A DNA stretch of 64,000 nt from positions 2,404,524 through 2,468,523 of the forward strand of contig NZ_CP146991.1 of NCBI RefSeq assembly GCF_001941975.2, given 5' to 3'. This stretch comes from Sporomusa sphaeroides DSM 2875 (GTDB lineage Bacteria; Bacillota; Negativicutes; Sporomusales; Sporomusaceae). Shown here piece after piece: positions 1 through 8,667 of the stretch. The position numbers were made by a program, and so were the translations under genes. The first letter of the stretch is position 1. Each line of letters opens with the position of its first letter. Below the pieces are notes generated by a model, which made no database searches, was not told the DNA's origin, and saw only the letters and a program-made list of their open reading frames with translations.

Positions 1-670
1 TTGCAAATTCTTTTTCGCCAAACATCCCCCTGCTCTCGGCGGTAAGCGGTGTCAGCACAACAATAAAATCAGCTTCGGCCAACAGTTCATCAAACAGGCG
101 ATATTCAGCCTTAAGTGCGTCTTGGTCCGGACGTGGCTTGCGGTTACTGTAGATTACTTTCATCCCGCTGGCTTGAGCCCGTCTGGCAACAGCCGAGCCA
201 ATTGCCCCCATCCCCACAATGCCAAGTGTTTTTCCATATAAATCTACGCCAAAAGGCATAAGCACGCCAGGCTGCCACTTGCCGGCCCGTACCCAGTCCC
301 AGCCCTCGTGAATGCGCCGGGCGGCAGTTAGCAGCAGTCCAAATGCAAGTTCGGCCGTTGTCTCCACCAGAACACCGGGGGTATTGCCAAACGGAATTTT
401 ACGGTTAGTGCAAGCTGGAATGTCCACACTATCGTAGCCTACTGCCGGTTGGGCAATTACCTTTAACCGGGGCGCAACTGCCAGTAATTCCTCATTGACA
501 GGAATATTTGTCGAAACAAACAGCCCCTCGGCCTCACGCAGCCATTCGCTTAAATCCGCTACTCGCGGTCTTGCGGTCTGCTCCCATTGATAGATCTCGC
601 AATGCTCCTTCAACATCGCCAAACCTGCCGGCATAATTCGTCCGGTAACTACAACTTTATATTTGCCCAT
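1..670 (-). CDS. D-2-hydroxyacid dehydrogenase, partial (C-terminus beyond left edge)
   Basis: NAD(P)-dependent dehydrogenase of the D-isomer-specific 2-hydroxyacid family (glyoxylate/hydroxypyruvate reductase or phosphoglycerate dehydrogenase type), interconverting a 2-oxoacid and a D-2-hydroxyacid in the cytoplasm. I translated it by hand: it begins MGKYKVVVTGRIMPAG and about 223 residues are visible before the window edge. The Rossmann glycine motif GIVGMGAIGSAVA sits near residue 150, preceded by the usual linker with a WxxGxW-like stretch. The catalytic Arg/Glu/His segment would mostly lie outside the window, so substrate cannot be judged. It is transcribed leftward, away from the rest of the window, and has a strong inverted repeat just upstream. 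The family is clear; the exact substrate is unknown. Confidence 0.85.
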   Translation of the reverse strand, partial: MGKYKVVVTGRIMPAGLAMLKEHCEIYQWEQTARPRVADLSEWLREAEGLFVSTNIPVNEELLAVAPRLKVIAQPAVGYDSVDIPACTNRKIPFGNTPGVLVETTAELAFGLLLTAARRIHEGWDWVRAGKWQPGVLMPFGVDLYGKTLGIVGMGAIGSAVARRAQASGMKVIYSNRKPRPDQDALKAEYRLFDELLAEADFIVVLTPLTAESRGMFGEKEFA

Positions 671-693
671 ATAATTCACCACCATAAGTAATC

Positions 694-747
694 TCTGGCA
701 GTCTGCCAGGTCTAAAGCCATAAGGTGGATTTGGGCTTGGCAGACTA
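694..747 (-). promoter_or_regulatory. Inverted repeat in the leader of the hydroxyacid dehydrogenase
   Basis: AGTCTGCCA at 700-708 is mirrored by TGGCAGACT at 738-746, and the left arm is itself inside a smaller palindrome CTGGCA-GTC-TGCCAG (695-709). It lies 25-75 bases upstream of the dehydrogenase start. This could be an operator or a leader hairpin; the sequence does not tell which. Confidence 0.35.
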
Positions 748-812
748 CTAATATGTATATTCCGCCTGCTCCCGGTAAAATCCTGCCGTTTCTTATTATC
801 TTAGCCGTGTAT

Positions 813-905
813 AAAGAAAACACGGCTTGTGCCGAGCCTGTGGCGAAAGCGGAAGCCGCTGTTGCCCTCAGCCTGCTCTTAAGAAAGTTATACTTTCTGT
901 TGGTA
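813..905 (+). repeat. Structured repeat element, copy A (candidate RNA element)
   Basis: About 90 bases that recur at 12622-12712 with long identical blocks: ATAAAGAAAACACGGCTTG, then CCGAGCCT, then AAGCCG-n-TGTTGCC, then GAAAGTTATACTTTCT. The first and third blocks can pair (AACA-CGGCTT with AAGCCG-n-TGTT), and the last block is a self-complementary hairpin AGAAAGT-TAT-ACTTTCT. Both copies are directly followed on the + strand by a strong terminator hairpin. No convincing ORF covers it. I do not recognise it as a known riboswitch. It may be a small RNA, a 3' UTR element or a mobile palindromic repeat. Confidence 0.5.
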
Positions 906-909
906 GAAC

Positions 910-941
910 AAAGGCCCCTTCACACCGGCGAAGGGGCCTTT
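910..941. terminator. Bidirectional Rho-independent terminator
   Basis: AAAGGCCCCTTC (910-921) pairs perfectly with GAAGGGGCCTTT (930-941). It lies just past the stop of the UPF0180 gene and directly after repeat copy A, so it can end transcripts from both sides. Confidence 0.75.
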
Positions 942-950
942 GTTGACAAC

Positions 951-1184
951 TTACTGAAGTGATTCTATACGGGCAACTACTTGCTCTGGCGTCATGCCGT
1001 CAGCATTAATAACCGGAGCTTTGGTAACCGTATGCTGAATATCCATTAGATTACTATCCATACCTGTTACTATACAAGCCATTACATTTTCCTTGCTTTC
1101 AGGGCTTACTACGGTAAAGCCCCTTTGTGTCAACACTTGTTTAATTGCTGACAGGTTATCCTCCACCGCAACTTTTCTTGTCAT
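951..1184 (-). CDS. UPF0180 family protein (YkuS-like)
   Basis: Small protein of 77 residues beginning MTRKVAVEDNLSAIKQ, matching the YkuS/UPF0180 family of Firmicutes by its N-terminal KVAVE-L segment and the central GMDSNLMDIQ/INADGMTPEQV stretch. The biochemical function of this family is not established. I chose the ATG at 1184 because AGGAGG stands 8 bases ahead; an in-frame upstream start would add 16 unlikely residues. The start codon and its ribosome binding site lie inside a perfect 11-bp inverted repeat, described separately. The gene stands alone between pheA and a terminator, on the same strand as pheA. Confidence 0.8.
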   Translation of the reverse strand: MTRKVAVEDNLSAIKQVLTQRGFTVVSPESKENVMACIVTGMDSNLMDIQHTVTKAPVINADGMTPEQVVARIESLQ

Positions 1185-1213
1185 AATAACACCTCCTTCG
1201 GAGTTATTATGAC
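1180..1213 (-). promoter_or_regulatory. Hairpin occluding RBS and start codon of the UPF0180 gene
   Basis: On the minus strand GTCATAATAAC (1213-1203) and GTTATTATGAC (1190-1180) are perfect 11-base complements. The right arm contains the ATG. The 12-base loop contains AGGAGG, and within it CTCC can pair with GGAG, so both the Shine-Dalgarno sequence and the start codon are buried in one stem. This suggests control at translation initiation (thermosensor-like, or opened by a protein or RNA). As DNA it could equally be a dyad operator. Confidence 0.6.
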
Positions 1214-1301
1214 CTGCAAAGCACATAAGCATTACTTAACAGCATACTTTTAACAGCAGCTTTTATTGTGAAAGATCTTTTATAGGAGTCCATAGATATT
1301 G

Positions 1302-2141
1302 CTATTTGCCGGTATGATAGACCGGGTAAGAGCCCAGATTCTTATACCACAAACATTTTTCTTCAATGGCCTTAACAGCGCCGGCAATATTACTTTCCGC
1401 CGTACTGCCTTCCATGTCAAGAAAAAATATATACAATCCCAGTCCGGTACGAGCAGGGCGAGATTCTATCCTGGTTAAATTGACTTCTCTTGCTGCAAAT
1501 TCTTGCAATATATTGTACAAGCTGCCTGGACGCAGCCCATTGATCTGACATACCAGTGAGGTTTTGCAGTTGCCCTGTACCTGGCGTACCGGTTGCCTTT
1601 CCAGACTAATAAACCGGGTTGAATTAGCGATATTATCCTGAATATCGCCTGCCAATATTTTCAATCCATATATTTCGGCTGCCTTTGCACTGCCGACAGC
1701 CGCATACCGGCCATCACCGGCAGCAACAATTCTGGCCGCCTCGGCTGTGCTATCAACCGGTTGGAGTTTAGCCTGCGGATACAGCTTCCCTAAGGTTTTA
1801 CGGCATTGAGCCAACGCTTGCGGATGAGAAACAATTACAGCAATGTTTTTGTTGCCGTCTTTTTTGGTCAGCAAGCTATGTCTGACAGGCAAGACCACTT
1901 CTTTGGTAATATATAAATCAACATCATGGGCAAGGGTATCCAGGGTAATATTGACCGACCCCTCCAGGGAATTTTCCACCGGTACAATACTCTCATCCAC
2001 TTCACCGGCCGCAACCGCTCTAATTGCGGCATCAATGGCACTAAACGGTTCCAGCCGGGCTTCGTTTTCATGATAAAGGCTTAAGGCAATTTCCTCAGAA
2101 TATGTTCCTGACGGTCCTAAAAATCCAACTTTTCTAAGCAT
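1302..2141 (-). CDS. pheA: Prephenate dehydratase
   Basis: Converts prephenate to phenylpyruvate, the committed step to phenylalanine. 279 residues: a dehydratase domain (about 1-180, beginning MLRKVGFLGPSGTYSEEIA) with the catalytic NSTRF motif near residue 170, then a C-terminal ACT regulatory domain with the ESRP motif that senses Phe in this family. No chorismate mutase domain is fused. Start chosen at 2141, where GGAGGG lies 6-7 bases upstream; a longer open frame to 2363 only reads through the T-box leader. Transcription should depend on the Phe-specific T-box directly upstream, giving double control by uncharged tRNA and by allosteric Phe. Confidence 0.95.
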   Translation of the reverse strand: MLRKVGFLGPSGTYSEEIALSLYHENEARLEPFSAIDAAIRAVAAGEVDESIVPVENSLEGSVNITLDTLAHDVDLYITKEVVLPVRHSLLTKKDGNKNIAVIVSHPQALAQCRKTLGKLYPQAKLQPVDSTAEAARIVAAGDGRYAAVGSAKAAEIYGLKILAGDIQDNIANSTRFISLERQPVRQVQGNCKTSLVCQINGLRPGSLYNILQEFAAREVNLTRIESRPARTGLGLYIFFLDMEGSTAESNIAGAVKAIEEKCLWYKNLGSYPVYHTGK

Positions 2142-2159
2142 AGTATCCCTCCATAAAAT

Positions 2160-2454
2160 TAAAAACTCCCGTCCCCTAAAAGGACGAGAGTTAATCTCGC
2201 TGTACCACCTTTGTTGTCCGCCTGCCGGCAAAACATCGTAATAAAGTACAGGCCTAACGCCGATACTCTCCTTCGCTGCTAACGGTGAAGGTCTCCGGCT
2301 CCGCCTACCATCCGGACAAAGGTACCGGATTTCAGCAAGCAACTCCAAGGTGAACTTCAGCATACCAACCCGTACCGGTTCTCAGCATTTTCCGGTTCTC
2401 TGTAGCGGCAATAGATATACTTACTTTTCCTCTTCATAGTCTTTAATTGCTATT
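2160..2454 (-). promoter_or_regulatory. T-box leader, phenylalanine specifier
   Basis: T-box riboswitch in the 5' leader of pheA. Read on the minus strand it has stem I elements, a specifier-loop context GAAG-TTC-ACC with the Phe codon TTC at 2354-2352, the T-box core GGTGGTACAGCG (about 2210-2199), and a terminator (2192-2160: ACTCTCGTCC/GGACGGGAGT followed by TTTTT). Uncharged tRNA-Phe is expected to pair with TTC and with UGGU of the T-box to prevent termination. Confidence 0.9.
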
Positions 2455-2460
2455 TTTACT

Positions 2461-2489
2461 ACTATACCATGCGGTTGTTTTTTATTCAA
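2461..2489 (-). promoter_or_regulatory. Sigma-A-type promoter of the pheA T-box transcript
   Basis: TTGAAT (2489-2484) and TATAGT (2466-2461) separated by exactly 17 bases on the minus strand, placing the start near 2454, just ahead of the T-box leader. Confidence 0.7.
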
Positions 2490-2504
2490 GCACCAACCAC
2501 ACAG

Positions 2505-3626
2505 TTACAGGGCTTTTTCTGAGATATTGTCTGTCATAGAGGGTTCAACATAAACACTGGTACTTGGCAAGGCAACAAACACACCCTCTTTCTCCAAAAC
2601 CTCCATAATTCTGAGGTTAATATCCTGCTTAATATTGAGGTATTTTTCCCAAACAATGGTTTTAGCAAAAAAGTATAAAAATATTTCCAGACCATTTTTT
2701 CCAAAGGAATCGAATTTGACAAATATCATTTTTTGATCAATTTCCGGATGTGTCCGGAGAATGTTTTCAATCCCGGCAATGCATGCTTCTAACTTATAAC
2801 TGGGGGTATCGTAACGCACGTTTAATTGGAAAGTTATCCGGCGTAAATTACGTTTGGTAAAATTTATAATAGAAGTATTTACCAGATTTGAGTTAGGAAC
2901 AGTAACCAGTGCCGCGTCAAAAGCCCTAATTTTAGTGCTTCTGAAATTAATGTCTTCAACCGTTCCTTCAACATCACTTGCTTTTATCCAGTCGCCAATA
3001 CTAAACGGTTTGTCTGTGATAATAATAATTCCGGAGAAAATATTGGCAATAAGGTCTTTGGCTGCCAGGGCAAAAGCCAGGCCGCCAAGCCCCAGACCGG
3101 CTATAAAACCATTGACATCATAGCCCCAGGTACTGGCGATGGCAACAAAGGCTAACGCCAGCACAACAAACCGCATTACTTTTGAAAAAAACGGAATTAA
3201 AATTTTGTCTATTTCGTGATTAAAAATCTGGTGGATTCTATCTTGGTTTTCAGAGTAATAACCAATCAATGCATTTATAGCACTTGAAAATAAAACAATA
3301 CTGCCTGTTCTCAATATATTATTTAGTACAGAGTTGAAGGTGTCAGGCAAGAAGTTTTGCAAGGCAAGGTAAATACCGACAAGTACAATTAAATTCCTGA
3401 TAGGTACACGGACAGTATTAAGAAAAGAATGCTCCTGAGTGTCATTGTTTCGGTGAATAAGCCTGAGAATAAAAGCAAAGATATAATTAGTAAAGAGATT
3501 TTGAAATCCCCAAAATACAAAAAAAATGAAAACAGATACTGCCAGTTTGGATAGGTATGAGTAGTCTGTAATAAATGCCACTACGGCATGTAATGGCTCC
3601 GGTATGTAGATACCGCCCACTTCCAT
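2505..3626 (-). CDS. MscS family mechanosensitive ion channel
   Basis: Small-conductance mechanosensitive channel of the cytoplasmic membrane that releases solutes on osmotic downshock. 373 residues: several hydrophobic helices in the first 190, the pore-lining TM3 region with the Gly/Ala-rich stretch GLGLGGLAFALAAKDLIAN near residue 180, then the cytoplasmic beta domain (IGDWIKASDVEGTVEDI) and a C-terminal alpha/beta domain ending in VYVEP. The start at 3626 has GGAGGGGGA upstream. It is slightly longer than minimal MscS, with extra N-terminal helices as in YbdG/YkuT-like members. It has its own promoter and seems unrelated to the aromatic genes on either side. Confidence 0.9.
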   Translation of the reverse strand: MEVGGIYIPEPLHAVVAFITDYSYLSKLAVSVFIFFVFWGFQNLFTNYIFAFILRLIHRNNDTQEHSFLNTVRVPIRNLIVLVGIYLALQNFLPDTFNSVLNNILRTGSIVLFSSAINALIGYYSENQDRIHQIFNHEIDKILIPFFSKVMRFVVLALAFVAIASTWGYDVNGFIAGLGLGGLAFALAAKDLIANIFSGIIIITDKPFSIGDWIKASDVEGTVEDINFRSTKIRAFDAALVTVPNSNLVNTSIINFTKRNLRRITFQLNVRYDTPSYKLEACIAGIENILRTHPEIDQKMIFVKFDSFGKNGLEIFLYFFAKTIVWEKYLNIKQDINLRIMEVLEKEGVFVALPSTSVYVEPSMTDNISEKAL

Positions 3627-3742
3627 CTTTCTTCCCCCTCCTTGTAGTGCTCAAATATAATGGCCGGAATCCTTAGCAAAAAAGCCAAGTATTACAGCCA
3701 TTGTCCTCCAAAAGAGTTGTTCCCAACAACCAACCTGATTAT

Positions 3743-3771
3743 ATTATAGAAGTTTTAACTTTATTTTTCAA
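3743..3771 (-). promoter_or_regulatory. Promoter upstream of the MscS gene
   Basis: TTGAAA (3771-3766) and TATAAT (3748-3743) with a 17-base spacer on the minus strand, about 115 bases upstream of the MscS start. The rest of the 3627-3854 gap shows no clear terminator for the trp operon. Confidence 0.65.
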
Positions 3772-3854
3772 GCTTTTCATCGGTATACTTCTCTGCAAGA
3801 AAGCGGAAATCTTCTTCAAAATATATTTATTACTTTATGAGAAGTGTATGAAAC

Positions 3855-4424
3855 TTATCTTACCTTAACAAGAAAATTCTCCAGTATTTTATTTCCTTGG
3901 GGCGTCAGAATAGACTCAGGATGGAACTGCACTCCTTCTACATCATACTTGCGGTGTCTAAGGCCCATAATTAAATCATCCTGCGAACTGGCCGTAATTT
4001 CCAGGCAGTCAGGCAGTCCTGCTTTATCAACAATCAGTGAGTGATATCTGCCGGCAGTAAACGGCTTGGGTAAATCACGGTAAATGCCCTGCCCCCGGTG
4101 AATAATGTACTCGGCTTTGCCATGCACAGGCTGCGGTGCACGAACCACCTGCCCGCCAAATACTTCACCGATAGCCTGGTGGCCAAGACAAATTCCCAAT
4201 ATGGGAACTTGTCCGGCAAACCGTTCGATAACCGCTTTACTAATACCCGCATTTGCCGGAGTTCCAGGTCCGGGTGAAATAATGATCCCGCGATATCCCG
4301 CTCCGGCAATTTGTTCTATGGTAGTCATGTCATTGCGAATGACTGTTGCCGGATAGCCCAGACCAGCCACATACTGATACACGTTATAGGTGAACGAGTC
4401 ATAATTATCGAGCAGTAAAATCAT
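3855..4424 (-). CDS. trpG: Anthranilate synthase glutamine amidotransferase subunit
   Basis: Class I glutamine amidotransferase that supplies ammonia to TrpE for anthranilate synthesis. 189 residues, starting MILLLDNYDSFTYNVYQYV, with the nucleophile in GICLGHQ near residue 79 and the catalytic HPES near residue 168. It overlaps trpE by four bases (ATGA) and is the last gene of the trp operon. I saw no separate pabA in this window, so it may also serve folate synthesis (inference). Confidence 0.93.
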   Translation of the reverse strand: MILLLDNYDSFTYNVYQYVAGLGYPATVIRNDMTTIEQIAGAGYRGIIISPGPGTPANAGISKAVIERFAGQVPILGICLGHQAIGEVFGGQVVRAPQPVHGKAEYIIHRGQGIYRDLPKPFTAGRYHSLIVDKAGLPDCLEITASSQDDLIMGLRHRKYDVEGVQFHPESILTPQGNKILENFLVKVR

Positions 4425-5905
4425 GTTATCGGAGCCTCCTCCAGCAATTGCATTAATACCCGGGCTTTATTCATAATTTCCCGGTATTCCATTTCAGGTA
4501 TGGAATCGGCGACAATACCCGCCCCGGTCCGAACCGTCACCTGCTGTTTGTCAATCATCAGCGTACGGATGGTAATACACGTATCCATATTACCGCTGAA
4601 ATCAAAGTATCCAACCGCGCCGGCATAAGGACCGCGAATATCCCCCTCCAGTTCGTGAATGATTTCCATGGCCCGCACTTTAGGTGCACCACTCACCGTA
4701 CCTGCCGGAAAGCAGGCGGTGAGCACATCCACAGCCGAAAACTCAGGCGCCAGCTGCCCGGACACCTCTGACACAATATGCATGACATGGGAGTATTTTT
4801 CCACTTCCATCAGCCTGTCAATATGCACCGTTCCCGGCAGGCTAATCCGTCCTAAATCATTGCGGCCAAGGTCGACAAGCATGGCATGTTCGGCCCTCTC
4901 TTTGATATCGGCCAGCAGTTCCCCGGCCAGCCGATCATCTTCTGCCGCGCTCTCACCCCGGCGGCGCGTTCCGGCAATCGGACAAGTCAATACTTTGTTG
5001 TCTTCCAGCTTGACCAGCCGTTCCGGCGAAGCCCCGACAAGCTGCCGTTCGCCAAAGTTAATATAAAACATGTACGGCGAGGGATTGGCTTGCCGCAGCC
5101 GCCGGTATAGCGAAAACGGCGGACTGGCTAACCGGTAGTAAAAAGGGCGTGACAGCACGACCTGAAATAATTCTCCTGCCGCAATGTATTCTTTGGCCTG
5201 TTCTACCATCGCCAGATATTGTTCTTTACCCGGTACCGCCTCCCCGACTCTGTCGGCTGCCACCGGCCGGCCTGTCTGCTCTGACTCATCCTCAGGCAAA
5301 GAAACAGGCTGTTTAAGCTTAGCCGCTAATTCCGTCAGTTCCCGTACTGCCAGGTCATAGGCGCCAGCGGCCTGAGCAGTTGACGCGACATGCACCAAAT
5401 TTATCAGTCTGGTAGAATGAGTCAGATGATCCATAACCAGGATGTATTGGCAAACCATTTGCTCGATAAGCGGCAATTCATCCGGAATATCCAGGCCACG
5501 TACCCGTTCCCAGGACACTACCGCTTCATAGGCGGCATATCCCACCGCGCCACCGGCAAAAGGCGGCAGTTCCGGCAGCTTGGGCATAGAAAACTTCTTT
5601 AAAAAATCTTTGAACACCAGATGCGGTTTGCCGTTCTCCTGTGTTGAACATTCGCCAACTGTTATGTCAGCCCGGTTTTTGCAGGCGGTAAAAACAGCCA
5701 GCGGCTTTGTACCGATAAAAGAATACCGTCCAAAGGTCTTGCCTGTCTGCGCACTTTCCAAAATAAATCCCGGACTTTCTCCCACCAGTTTGTAATACAG
5801 GGAAACCGGAGTTTCCAAATCGGTAGACAATTCCATGGTAACAGGCAATAACGTATATTGATCAGCTAACTGGCAAAATTCCTCCTTGCCCGGATATATT
5901 CGCAT
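4421..5905 (-). CDS. trpE: Anthranilate synthase component I
   Basis: Chorismate-using subunit that makes anthranilate with TrpG. About 494 residues. The N-terminal half carries the tryptophan-binding ILES motif (residues near 45) linked to feedback inhibition; the C-terminal half is the chorismate-binding domain with CPIAGTRRRGE and the GTVSGAPKVRAMEII signature. I start it at the ATG at 5905, which overlaps the trpA stop as TGATG; a GTG at 5917 would add four residues. Translation is probably coupled to trpA. Its position near the end of the operon, after trpA, is unusual. Confidence 0.93.
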   Translation of the reverse strand: MRIYPGKEEFCQLADQYTLLPVTMELSTDLETPVSLYYKLVGESPGFILESAQTGKTFGRYSFIGTKPLAVFTACKNRADITVGECSTQENGKPHLVFKDFLKKFSMPKLPELPPFAGGAVGYAAYEAVVSWERVRGLDIPDELPLIEQMVCQYILVMDHLTHSTRLINLVHVASTAQAAGAYDLAVRELTELAAKLKQPVSLPEDESEQTGRPVAADRVGEAVPGKEQYLAMVEQAKEYIAAGELFQVVLSRPFYYRLASPPFSLYRRLRQANPSPYMFYINFGERQLVGASPERLVKLEDNKVLTCPIAGTRRRGESAAEDDRLAGELLADIKERAEHAMLVDLGRNDLGRISLPGTVHIDRLMEVEKYSHVMHIVSEVSGQLAPEFSAVDVLTACFPAGTVSGAPKVRAMEIIHELEGDIRGPYAGAVGYFDFSGNMDTCITIRTLMIDKQQVTVRTGAGIVADSIPEMEYREIMNKARVLMQLLEEAPIT

Positions 5906-6699
5906 CAGCAGCCACACTCCCTGTCCAGCGCCTGTCTGAGCGAATGGGTAAACTCCGCTGCCGCCTCAACCCCGTCCTGCATCAGCCGCTCCATAACAGC
6001 GCTGCCGACGATGACTGCGTCAGCGTGCTGAGCCGCTTGACAGGCGGCAGCCGGGCTGCCGATGCCAAAGCCGATAGCCAGGGGTAAATCTGTTTCCCGG
6101 CGGACAGCCGCTAACAGCGGCGCTAACTGCTGGTAGTCAATCTGTCGCACACCAGTGACTCCGGTACTTGAAATACAATACAAGAAGCCGGAAGCCTGCC
6201 GGTAAATGTCTTTTAATCTGGCAGGAGTGGTGGTAGGAGCAAGAAACCGGATGAGGTCAAGACCGGTCTTAAGGCAGGCAGGTTCTACGGCACTTGCCTC
6301 TTCCAGCGGCACATCAGGAATAATTAATCCGCTAACACCGGCCTGGGCAAAGTCAGCGGCAAACCTTTCCGCCCCATATTGCAGTACCGGATTGTAATAG
6401 GTCATAACTGCCAGCGGTATGGAGGCTTCCCGCCTGATATGCGCTGTCAATTCCAGTAACTTGCCGGTGGTTGCGCCTGCCGCCAGCGCCTGGGTTGCTG
6501 CCTGCTGGATGATAGGACCATCGGCCATGGGATCGGAAAACGGCAGTCCGAGTTCGATTATGTCGGCGCCGGCGGTTGCCAGTGCCTTCACGGTCTCAAA
6601 CGTAACATGGTAATCGGGATAACCGGCTGTCAGATAAATAATTAAGCCTTTGCGCCCCGCCGCTTTCAAATCGCATAATTTTTCCGTTATCTTGCTCAT
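5905..6699 (-). CDS. trpA: Tryptophan synthase alpha chain
   Basis: Cleaves indole-3-glycerol phosphate to indole and glyceraldehyde-3-phosphate; indole passes to TrpB. 264 residues, TIM barrel, with the catalytic Glu in [14 protein letters not shown] near residue 48 and the Asp region near 60, and the phosphate-binding GFGIGSP loop near residue 210. It overlaps trpB by ATGA at its start and trpE by TGATG at its end, so the three are translationally coupled. Confidence 0.95.
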   Translation of the reverse strand: MSKITEKLCDLKAAGRKGLIIYLTAGYPDYHVTFETVKALATAGADIIELGLPFSDPMADGPIIQQAATQALAAGATTGKLLELTAHIRREASIPLAVMTYYNPVLQYGAERFAADFAQAGVSGLIIPDVPLEEASAVEPACLKTGLDLIRFLAPTTTPARLKDIYRQASGFLYCISSTGVTGVRQIDYQQLAPLLAAVRRETDLPLAIGFGIGSPAAACQAAQHADAVIVGSAVMERLMQDGVEAAAEFTHSLRQALDRECGC

Positions 6700-7877
6700 A
6701 TCCGTCCCTCCAATACATCGGCCACCATCTGCACATCTTTGTCGCCCCGCCCTGACAGGCAGACAACAATCGCATCCGTTTCCTTGGTCTGCGGCATTAA
6801 TTCTTCCAGGTACGCCAAAGCGTGTGAACTTTCCAGGGCCGGGATGATTCCCTCCAGCCGCGCCAGCTGTTGAAAAGCAGCCAGTGCCTGCTTATCGGTA
6901 ACCGACGTGTAGGTTACCTGTCCGCTATCTTTGAAGCAGGCATGTTCCGGCCCAACTCCCGGGTAGTCAAGACCGGCTGATATAGAGTAAGCCGGAATAA
7001 CCTGACCTTCACCATCCTGCCGGAGATAGCTTAGAGCTCCGTGCAGTACACCCGGCCTGCCGTGGGTCAATGAGGCCGCATGTTCACCGGTGTTAAGCCC
7101 TTTGCCGGCAGCCTCGACGCCAATCTTACGAACTGCCGCGTTATCTCGGAATGGATAAAAAATTCCCATGGCATTGCTGCCGCCGCCAACACAAGCAACC
7201 ATATATTTTAGCTCAGCCCCAATTTCTTCAACCTGCCGGGCGACTTCCCGGCCGATAACTGCCTGAAAGTCTCTTACAATCATCGGATACGGATGCGGGC
7301 CGACTACTGAGCCAATAATATAGTGGGTATCCTGAATATGGGTTACCCAGTACCTGATGGCTTCACTGGTAGCATCTTTAAGCGTACCGCTGCCGCTGGT
7401 GACCGGTATGACTTGTGTACCTAACAGGCGCATGCGGAAAACATTCAGCGCCTGTCGCTCCATATCTTCCTGGCCCATAAAAACGCAGCACTCCATGCCA
7501 AACAACGCCGCCACCGTGGCGCAGGCTACCCCATGCTGACCGGCGCCGGTTTCGGCGACAATACGTTTCTTCCCCATTCTCCTGGCTAAAAGTGCTTGAC
7601 CAATGGCGTTGTTAATCTTGTGGGCGCCGGTATGGAGCAAATCTTCCCGTTTCAGATAAATTTGTCCCCGTCCATAATGCTGTGTCAGCTTGGCGGCATG
7701 ATACAACCGGGTGGGACGCCCGGCATATTCATTAAAGTAAAACTCCACTTCAGCTTGAAAGCCGGCATCCGCTTGTAAGGCACGATAGCTTTCCTCCAGT
7801 TCAATCAGGGCCGGCATAACCGTCTCAGGCACAAACCGGCCGCCGTAGCTGCCAAATCTTCCATTCTTATCAGGCAT
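6696..7877 (-). CDS. trpB: Tryptophan synthase beta chain
   Basis: PLP enzyme condensing indole with serine to give tryptophan. 393 residues starting [18 protein letters not shown]. The PLP lysine lies in [10 protein letters not shown] near residue 87, and the glycine-rich phosphate loop GGGSNAMG near residue 230. Start chosen at 7877 on an AAGGGAGA ribosome binding site; it overlaps the end of trpC by 8 bases. It is a canonical TrpB1 type and pairs with the adjacent trpA. Confidence 0.95.
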   Translation of the reverse strand: MPDKNGRFGSYGGRFVPETVMPALIELEESYRALQADAGFQAEVEFYFNEYAGRPTRLYHAAKLTQHYGRGQIYLKREDLLHTGAHKINNAIGQALLARRMGKKRIVAETGAGQHGVACATVAALFGMECCVFMGQEDMERQALNVFRMRLLGTQVIPVTSGSGTLKDATSEAIRYWVTHIQDTHYIIGSVVGPHPYPMIVRDFQAVIGREVARQVEEIGAELKYMVACVGGGSNAMGIFYPFRDNAAVRKIGVEAAGKGLNTGEHAASLTHGRPGVLHGALSYLRQDGEGQVIPAYSISAGLDYPGVGPEHACFKDSGQVTYTSVTDKQALAAFQQLARLEGIIPALESSHALAYLEELMPQTKETDAIVVCLSGRGDKDVQMVADVLEGRI

Positions 7878-8667
7878 TATTGTCTCTCCCTTCCTCTTTA
7901 GCACTTAGCAAAGCAAGCTCGCGGGTTTTAGCGGCAATATCCCCGGCCGTTACCAGTCCTTCGCCTACCAATATGCCGTTTACTCCAGCCTGTTTCAGTC
8001 TTAGCGCGTCTTGACTGGTCGTAATGCCGCTTTCGCTGATAAGCAAACGCCCTCCCGGTTCATAATAGGGCAGCAAGGCAAAGGTTTGCTCGATACTGGT
8101 GGCAAAGGTCTCCAGATTGCGGTTATTGACGCCTATCAGTTTAGCCGTTGTCTGCTGTACCTGCTGTAGTTCCGGCAGGGTGTGCACTTCCACCAAGGCG
8201 TCCATCCCCAGATCGGCGGCAACCCCGATAAAGCGGCCAAGCTCGTCTGCGGTCAATATGGCAGCAATAAGCAGTACAGCATCGGCTCCTGCTGCCCGGG
8301 CTGCATAGAGCTGGTATTCGTCAAGGATAAATTCCTTACATAACACCGGCAAATCAACCATTTGCTTTACCCTGGCAATATCGTCAATACTGCCGCGAAA
8401 AGCGGCATTGGTATGCACCGATAACGCGGCGGCGCCATGGGCGGCAAACATTCGGGCAAGCTCCGGTACCGAATAGCCGCCACACAGCGTTCCTTTAGCC
8501 GGCGATGCCAGCTTGCACTCGGCAATCAGTGTCCAGTCACGCTGCTTAACAGCCTCACTAAAAGCATAATTTCCGGTTACTATATCCTGCTCGATAACCG
8601 CAAGCGGTTTGTTTTGTTTAGCCAAGGCTACCGCCTGTCTGGTCTGATCGACAATACTATTTAGCAT
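7870..8667 (-). CDS. trpC: Indole-3-glycerol phosphate synthase
   Basis: Closes the indole ring from CdRP. 265 residues with the TIM-barrel motifs [13 protein letters not shown] near residue 50, [13 protein letters not shown] near residue 110, [11 protein letters not shown] near 180 and LLISESGI near 210, which carry the catalytic Lys and Glu residues. Not fused to TrpF. Starts at 8667, overlapping the trpF end by 11 bases. Confidence 0.95.
   Translation of the reverse strand: MLNSIVDQTRQAVALAKQNKPLAVIEQDIVTGNYAFSEAVKQRDWTLIAECKLASPAKGTLCGGYSVPELARMFAAHGAAALSVHTNAAFRGSIDDIARVKQMVDLPVLCKEFILDEYQLYAARAAGADAVLLIAAILTADELGRFIGVAADLGMDALVEVHTLPELQQVQQTTAKLIGVNNRNLETFATSIEQTFALLPYYEPGGRLLISESGITTSQDALRLKQAGVNGILVGEGLVTAGDIAAKTRELALLSAKEEGRDNNA

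Noticed and set aside
753-962. A 69-codon + strand frame
   Set aside because: It runs through the structured repeat and the terminator hairpin, has no ribosome binding site and no recognisable protein features.
4659-5066. A 135-codon + strand frame inside trpE
   Set aside because: It lies entirely antisense to a conserved enzyme gene, rich in Ser/Arg/Pro as expected for a shadow frame.
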